Assembly (NCBI RefSeq): GCF_001612885.1 | Contig: NZ_BDBH01000004.1 | Coordinates: 1-64,000, forward strand | From: Nocardia harenae NBRC 108248 | Lineage (GTDB): Bacteria; Actinomycetota; Actinomycetes; Mycobacteriales; Mycobacteriaceae | Direction of reading: 5' to 3' | Length of the DNA: 64,000 bases | Shown here: in pieces, positions 58,609-64,000 of the stretch | How the letters are laid out: every line of letters begins with the position of its first letter | How positions within the stretch are numbered: the first letter of the stretch is position 1 | The notes under the pieces: model-generated | Database searches by the model: none | What the model saw: only the letters and a program-made list of their open reading frames with translations | Told to the model about the DNA's origin: nothing | Program-made: the position numbers and the translations under genes

Positions 58609-58713
58609 TCACCCCCCTCGTCGTCCCGATTGCGGAGAGTTCGCCGATGGATCGCCAGAAGCGCGGGAAAACCGGAGGGAGCGGGCGCGGGCCGAGCGGT
58701 CGGTCGCGATCAT
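58609..58713 (-). CDS. possible 34-aa peptide upstream of the ATP-grasp enzyme
   Basis: ATG at 58713 is preceded by GGAG at a suitable distance, and the stop lies 6 bases before the ATP-grasp GTG. The product reads MIATDRSARARSLRFSRASG and ends GRRGG; it is Ser/Arg-rich with only two Asp and no Glu. This does not look like a known graspetide core, so it may be a leader ORF, a divergent precursor or chance. Confidence 0.25.
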   Translation of the reverse strand: MIATDRSARARSLRFSRASGDPSANSPQSGRRGG

Positions 58714-58759
58714 CGGGGGCTCCGTCCTGCTCGGTTCTGCTGCTCGAGGTCGGGTCTAT

Positions 58760-58781
58760 CCGGCGAGTACCAGCTCGCCGG
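58760..58781. promoter_or_regulatory. perfect hairpin upstream of the ATP-grasp gene
   Basis: CCGGCGAG-TACCAG-CTCGCCGG, perfect 8-bp arms, about 160 bases upstream of the ATP-grasp start codon; flanking bases extend the symmetry with one bulge. Could be an operator or a leader stem. Confidence 0.35.
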
Positions 58782-58936
58782 GATACTCGAGCCATCGCTG
58801 CCACCGTGCCCGCCGAGCCGTTGACCACCCGATGCCCCGAGTTTGCGGGCGGCCGATGCACCTGTCCGAAGCTTAGCGCCTGGCGGTGCGTTTCACGGGG
58901 CTTTGACGCGGCTCGGGCGCACGTAATGCCGGGTTG

Positions 58937-59359
58937 TCAACGGCGATTGGCATTGCGTTCGCGCCACCAGTCCGGGGCATCCACGAAGTGGTTGTCGAAT
59001 TCCTCCTGGCTCGCGGCCAGGTCGTCGAGGGTGGACTCGCCGCGCGAGATCCGCTCCAGCAGCCGGAAGTACTCGAAGCGGCGCACGCCCGGGACCAGCG
59101 CGATGAGGATGCGGGCGCCGCTGTCCGGGGTGGCGCCGAAGGCGTGCGGCATATGCCGGGGGACCAGTACCGAGCCGCCCGCGCCGACGGTGACGATGCG
59201 GTCGCCCGCCAGCAGCTGGAGTTCTCCGTCGGCGATGTAGAAGAGCTCGTCGGAGCGGGTGTGGAAGTGCGGGGAGGCCCCGTCGGCGCCGCGCGGCACG
59301 GTGACCTCGAGCGTGCTCACGGCGCCGCCTGCCGCATCGGCGTCGATGAGCAGGCGCAT
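58937..59359 (-). CDS. cupin domain protein, probably 5'-truncated
   Basis: 140 aa from the ATG at 59359. Cupin motifs GADGASPHFHTRSDELFYIADGELQLLAG and PRHMPHAFGATPDSGARIL are intact and hold the metal-binding His/Glu set. Relatives have a stretch of sequence before TVTMRLLIDA; here that sequence stops at a junction near 59365-59381, beyond which the opposite strand carries the middle of a MarR gene. There is no good ribosome binding site. It may be a dead remnant, although the remaining frame is open to the end. Confidence 0.6.
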   Translation of the reverse strand: MRLLIDADAAGGAVSTLEVTVPRGADGASPHFHTRSDELFYIADGELQLLAGDRIVTVGAGGSVLVPRHMPHAFGATPDSGARILIALVPGVRRFEYFRLLERISRGESTLDDLAASQEEFDNHFVDAPDWWRERNANRR

Positions 59360-59380
59360 GGTGACCGTGCCGCGCGGCGC

Positions 59381-59689
59381 CGCTCGGGCGAGCCGTTCGC
59401 GCTCAACCCCTCCGCGCTGGCCGACACGCTCATGCTCTCCAGGGCCGGGATGACCGGGCGGCTGGACCGGCTGGAGCAGGCGGGGCTGGTGCGCCGCGAC
59501 GCGGACACGGCCGATCGCCGCGCGATCAAGGTGGCGCTCACGACGCAGGGGCGCGCCCTGGTGGACCGGGCGGTGCGCGCGCACACCGAGAACGAGACCA
59601 GGCTGCTCGCGGTGCTTCCGGCGGCGGACCGCAGGGAGCTGGACCGCATCGCCCGTACCCTGCTGGCGGGGTTGGAGTCCGAGGGGTAG
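59381..59689 (+). pseudogene. MarR family regulator, N-terminal half missing
   Basis: The frame reads RSGEPFALNPSALADTLMLSRAGMTGRLDRLEQAGLVRRDADTADRRAIKVALTTQGRAL..., the recognition helix, wing and C-terminal dimer helix of a MarR protein, ending at the TAG at 59689. The first ~50-60 residues (dimer helix 1 and start of the winged helix) are absent; upstream sequence is instead the antisense of a cupin gene. No start codon with a binding site opens the fragment. Broken by deletion. Confidence 0.75.
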
Positions 59690-59729
59690 GCCGGCCGGAG
59701 TTCGGTCCGGCCGGGCTCCGCGACCGGGC

Positions 59730-60296
59730 CTAGGCCCGGCGCCGGACCGAGGCCTCGACCAGGTCGAGCACCGCGGTCAGGTTCTCGTTGGTGTGCCCGG
59801 AGGCGATCCGGGCGATCAGCCCGTCGAGCACCAGGTCCAGGTAGCCGAGCAGCACGTCGGTGGGGACGTCGTCACGCAGCGCGCCCGCGGCCTTGCGGCG
59901 CTCCAGCCGGGCCAGGGTGGCCGCGGTGAGCTCGGCCGAGCGCTGGCTCCACCCGGCCCTGAACTCCGGGTCGGTGCGCAGCCTGCGCGCGATCTCCAGC
60001 CGGGTGCCGAGCCAGTTGAACTCCTCCGGGTGCGCGAGCATGTCCCGCATGACCTGGACGATGCCCTGGTTGGCGGCGACATCGGCCATCCGCTCGGCAT
60101 CCTCCTGGGCGAGCGCGAGGAAGAGCGCGTCCTTGTCCCGGAAGTGGTGGAAGATCGCGCCGCGGGAGAGCCCGATCTCGTCCTCCAGCCTGCGCACGGT
60201 GGCGCCGTCGTAGCCGTACTCGGCGAAGCAGCGCCGGGCGCCGTCCAGGATCTGGCTGCGGCGCGCGGCGAGGTGGTCATCGCTGACCTTGGGCAT
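59730..60296 (-). CDS. acnR: TetR family repressor of aconitase
   Basis: 188 aa, the same length as corynebacterial AcnR as I recall. The HTH region reads YGYDGATVRRLEDEIGLSRGAIFHHFRDKDALF (residues about 25-60). It lies directly downstream of acn on the same strand, as Rv1474c does in M. tuberculosis. AcnR represses acn and in C. glutamicum responds to citrate with Mg2+ (established there). A matching operator is present upstream of acn at 63322-63337. ATG at 60296. Confidence 0.93.
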   Translation of the reverse strand: MPKVSDDHLAARRSQILDGARRCFAEYGYDGATVRRLEDEIGLSRGAIFHHFRDKDALFLALAQEDAERMADVAANQGIVQVMRDMLAHPEEFNWLGTRLEIARRLRTDPEFRAGWSQRSAELTAATLARLERRKAAGALRDDVPTDVLLGYLDLVLDGLIARIASGHTNENLTAVLDLVEASVRRRA

Positions 60297-60374
60297 GGGG
60301 CTCCTCGGGGGAATACGGAGCGGTCCGCGCATCGCCGCGCGATGCACGGACCCACTCCGTGACGGAACCTGAGA

Positions 60375-63488
<3,114 letters not shown>

Positions 63489-64000
63489 ATGGATGCGACC
63501 ACCGTGACCCACTCGGTTTTCGGCCCCATGGCCACCGGCCTGCCCGAGGGCGCCGACCTCGACGAGATCCGCGCGGACCTGGCCGGCGACCACGTGGCCG
63601 CGCCGAGCGGCAAGGACCAGTCGGAGCTGGCCGATCTGGTCGCCGCGGCGCGCGCCGACGGCATCGAGCTGAGCGTGGTCGTGGTGCCGGGCAACCCGTG
63701 GCACGATTCGCAGCTGCGCGATCTCGCCACCGAGGTGGGCAAGTTTCAGCACGGCACCGTCGCGGTCTTCAGCGACGACTGGATCGGCACCGACAGCGAC
63801 AGCATCAGCCGGGTCCGGCTGGAGTGGGCCGAGGACCCGGCCAAGTACAAGGGCGGCGACACCGCCGAGGCGGTCGAGGTCTTCGCGAACCGGCTGGAGC
63901 AGCCGGAGGGGATCTCCTGGGCGGTGCTGACCGGTGTGCTCATCGCCGTCACCGTGCTGCTGGTCGGCGGGCTGGCCTGGCTCAAGGCGCGCAGGCGGGC
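63489..64000 (+). CDS. Rv1476-like membrane protein, partial (runs off window)
   Basis: At least 170 codons without a stop, cut by the window end. MDATTVTHSVFGPM starts the frame; a soluble, probably extracytoplasmic or cytoplasmic domain (about residues 15-135, with VVVVPGNPWHDSQLRDLATEVG) is followed by a hydrophobic helix WAVLTGVLIAVTVLLVGGLAW near residues 144-164 and basic KARRR. In M. tuberculosis the corresponding gene Rv1476 lies between acn and ripA; position and topology agree. Function unknown. ATG at 63489; an overlapping ATG four bases on is out of frame. Confidence 0.8.
   Translation, partial: MDATTVTHSVFGPMATGLPEGADLDEIRADLAGDHVAAPSGKDQSELADLVAAARADGIELSVVVVPGNPWHDSQLRDLATEVGKFQHGTVAVFSDDWIGTDSDSISRVRLEWAEDPAKYKGGDTAEAVEVFANRLEQPEGISWAVLTGVLIAVTVLLVGGLAWLKARRR

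Larger units (their letters stand above)
58603..58936. other. gap upstream of the ATP-grasp gene
   Basis: 334 bases without a recognised gene, between the leftward ATP-grasp gene and the leftward cupin fragment. It contains a possible 34-codon frame (58609-58713, minus strand) and a perfect hairpin with 8-bp arms CCGGCGAG / CTCGCCGG at 58760-58781. Confidence 0.5.

Overview
The window is 64 kb of very GC-rich DNA with dense, often start/stop-overlapping genes, many GTG starts and strong third-position G/C. Gene content points to a mycolic-acid actinomycete, most likely Nocardia or a close relative (inference). The evidence is a WhiB protein, GarA, AcnR/aconitase, MmpL, KstR-type operators, and two blocks whose order matches M. 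tuberculosis as I remember it: Rv1822, then Rv1826 to Rv1832 (pgsA-like, gcvH, garA, MerR, DUF151, MerR, gcvP), and Rv1473 to Rv1476 (ABC-F, small HTH, acnR, acn, membrane protein).

Left part (1-10.8 kb): acyl-CoA dehydrogenase, cysNC and cysD (sulfate activation to APS/PAPS), an IclR regulator, then a divergent DUF1214 / SDR / sulfotransferase operon that looks like Rv3531c-Rv3529c of the cholesterol locus. Sequences resembling KstR boxes lie in front of both cysD and the IclR/DUF1214 pair, so PAPS supply and PAPS use may be co-regulated. A hotdog thioesterase, a maleylpyruvate-isomerase-like protein and a small unknown follow.

10.8-17.5 kb is the most striking region: one leftward operon encoding two different family 2B (cNMP-binding-domain) encapsulin shell proteins on either side of a bifunctional geosmin synthase, followed by a polyprenyl diphosphate synthase and IPP isomerase. 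It reads as a self-contained compartment for geosmin formation, from isomerase and prenyl chain to terpene cyclase and shell.

17.8-36.8 kb is accessory metabolism: IclR/SDR/reductase; a small three-helix protein; a second IclR; TetR plus an FAD dehydrogenase under a 39-bp double palindrome; an epimerase-like protein; heme oxygenase; a ThrE-type exporter; a TetR/ABC export operon divergent from an acyl-CoA oxidase; and a Uma2 / NERD-like / DUF2252 group of unknown role.

36.9-45.7 kb is the conserved gcvH-garA-MerR-gcvP block, with an M14 carboxypeptidase, tandem repeats and a tandem glycine riboswitch in front of gcvP. 45.8-57.6 kb holds a VWA/substrate-binding lipoprotein-like gene, WhiB, HNH nuclease and a 48-codon ORF; then DM13, Ku, an orphan lycopene cyclase coupled to Ku, an MmpL transporter with a 520-residue histone-like tail, ABC-F and a small HTH. 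The right end has a lone graspetide-type ATP-grasp enzyme, a deletion scar joining a cupin to a broken MarR gene, acnR and acn with an AcnR box, and the start of an Rv1476-like membrane protein cut by the window edge. No tRNA, rRNA, CRISPR array or intact insertion sequence was seen.
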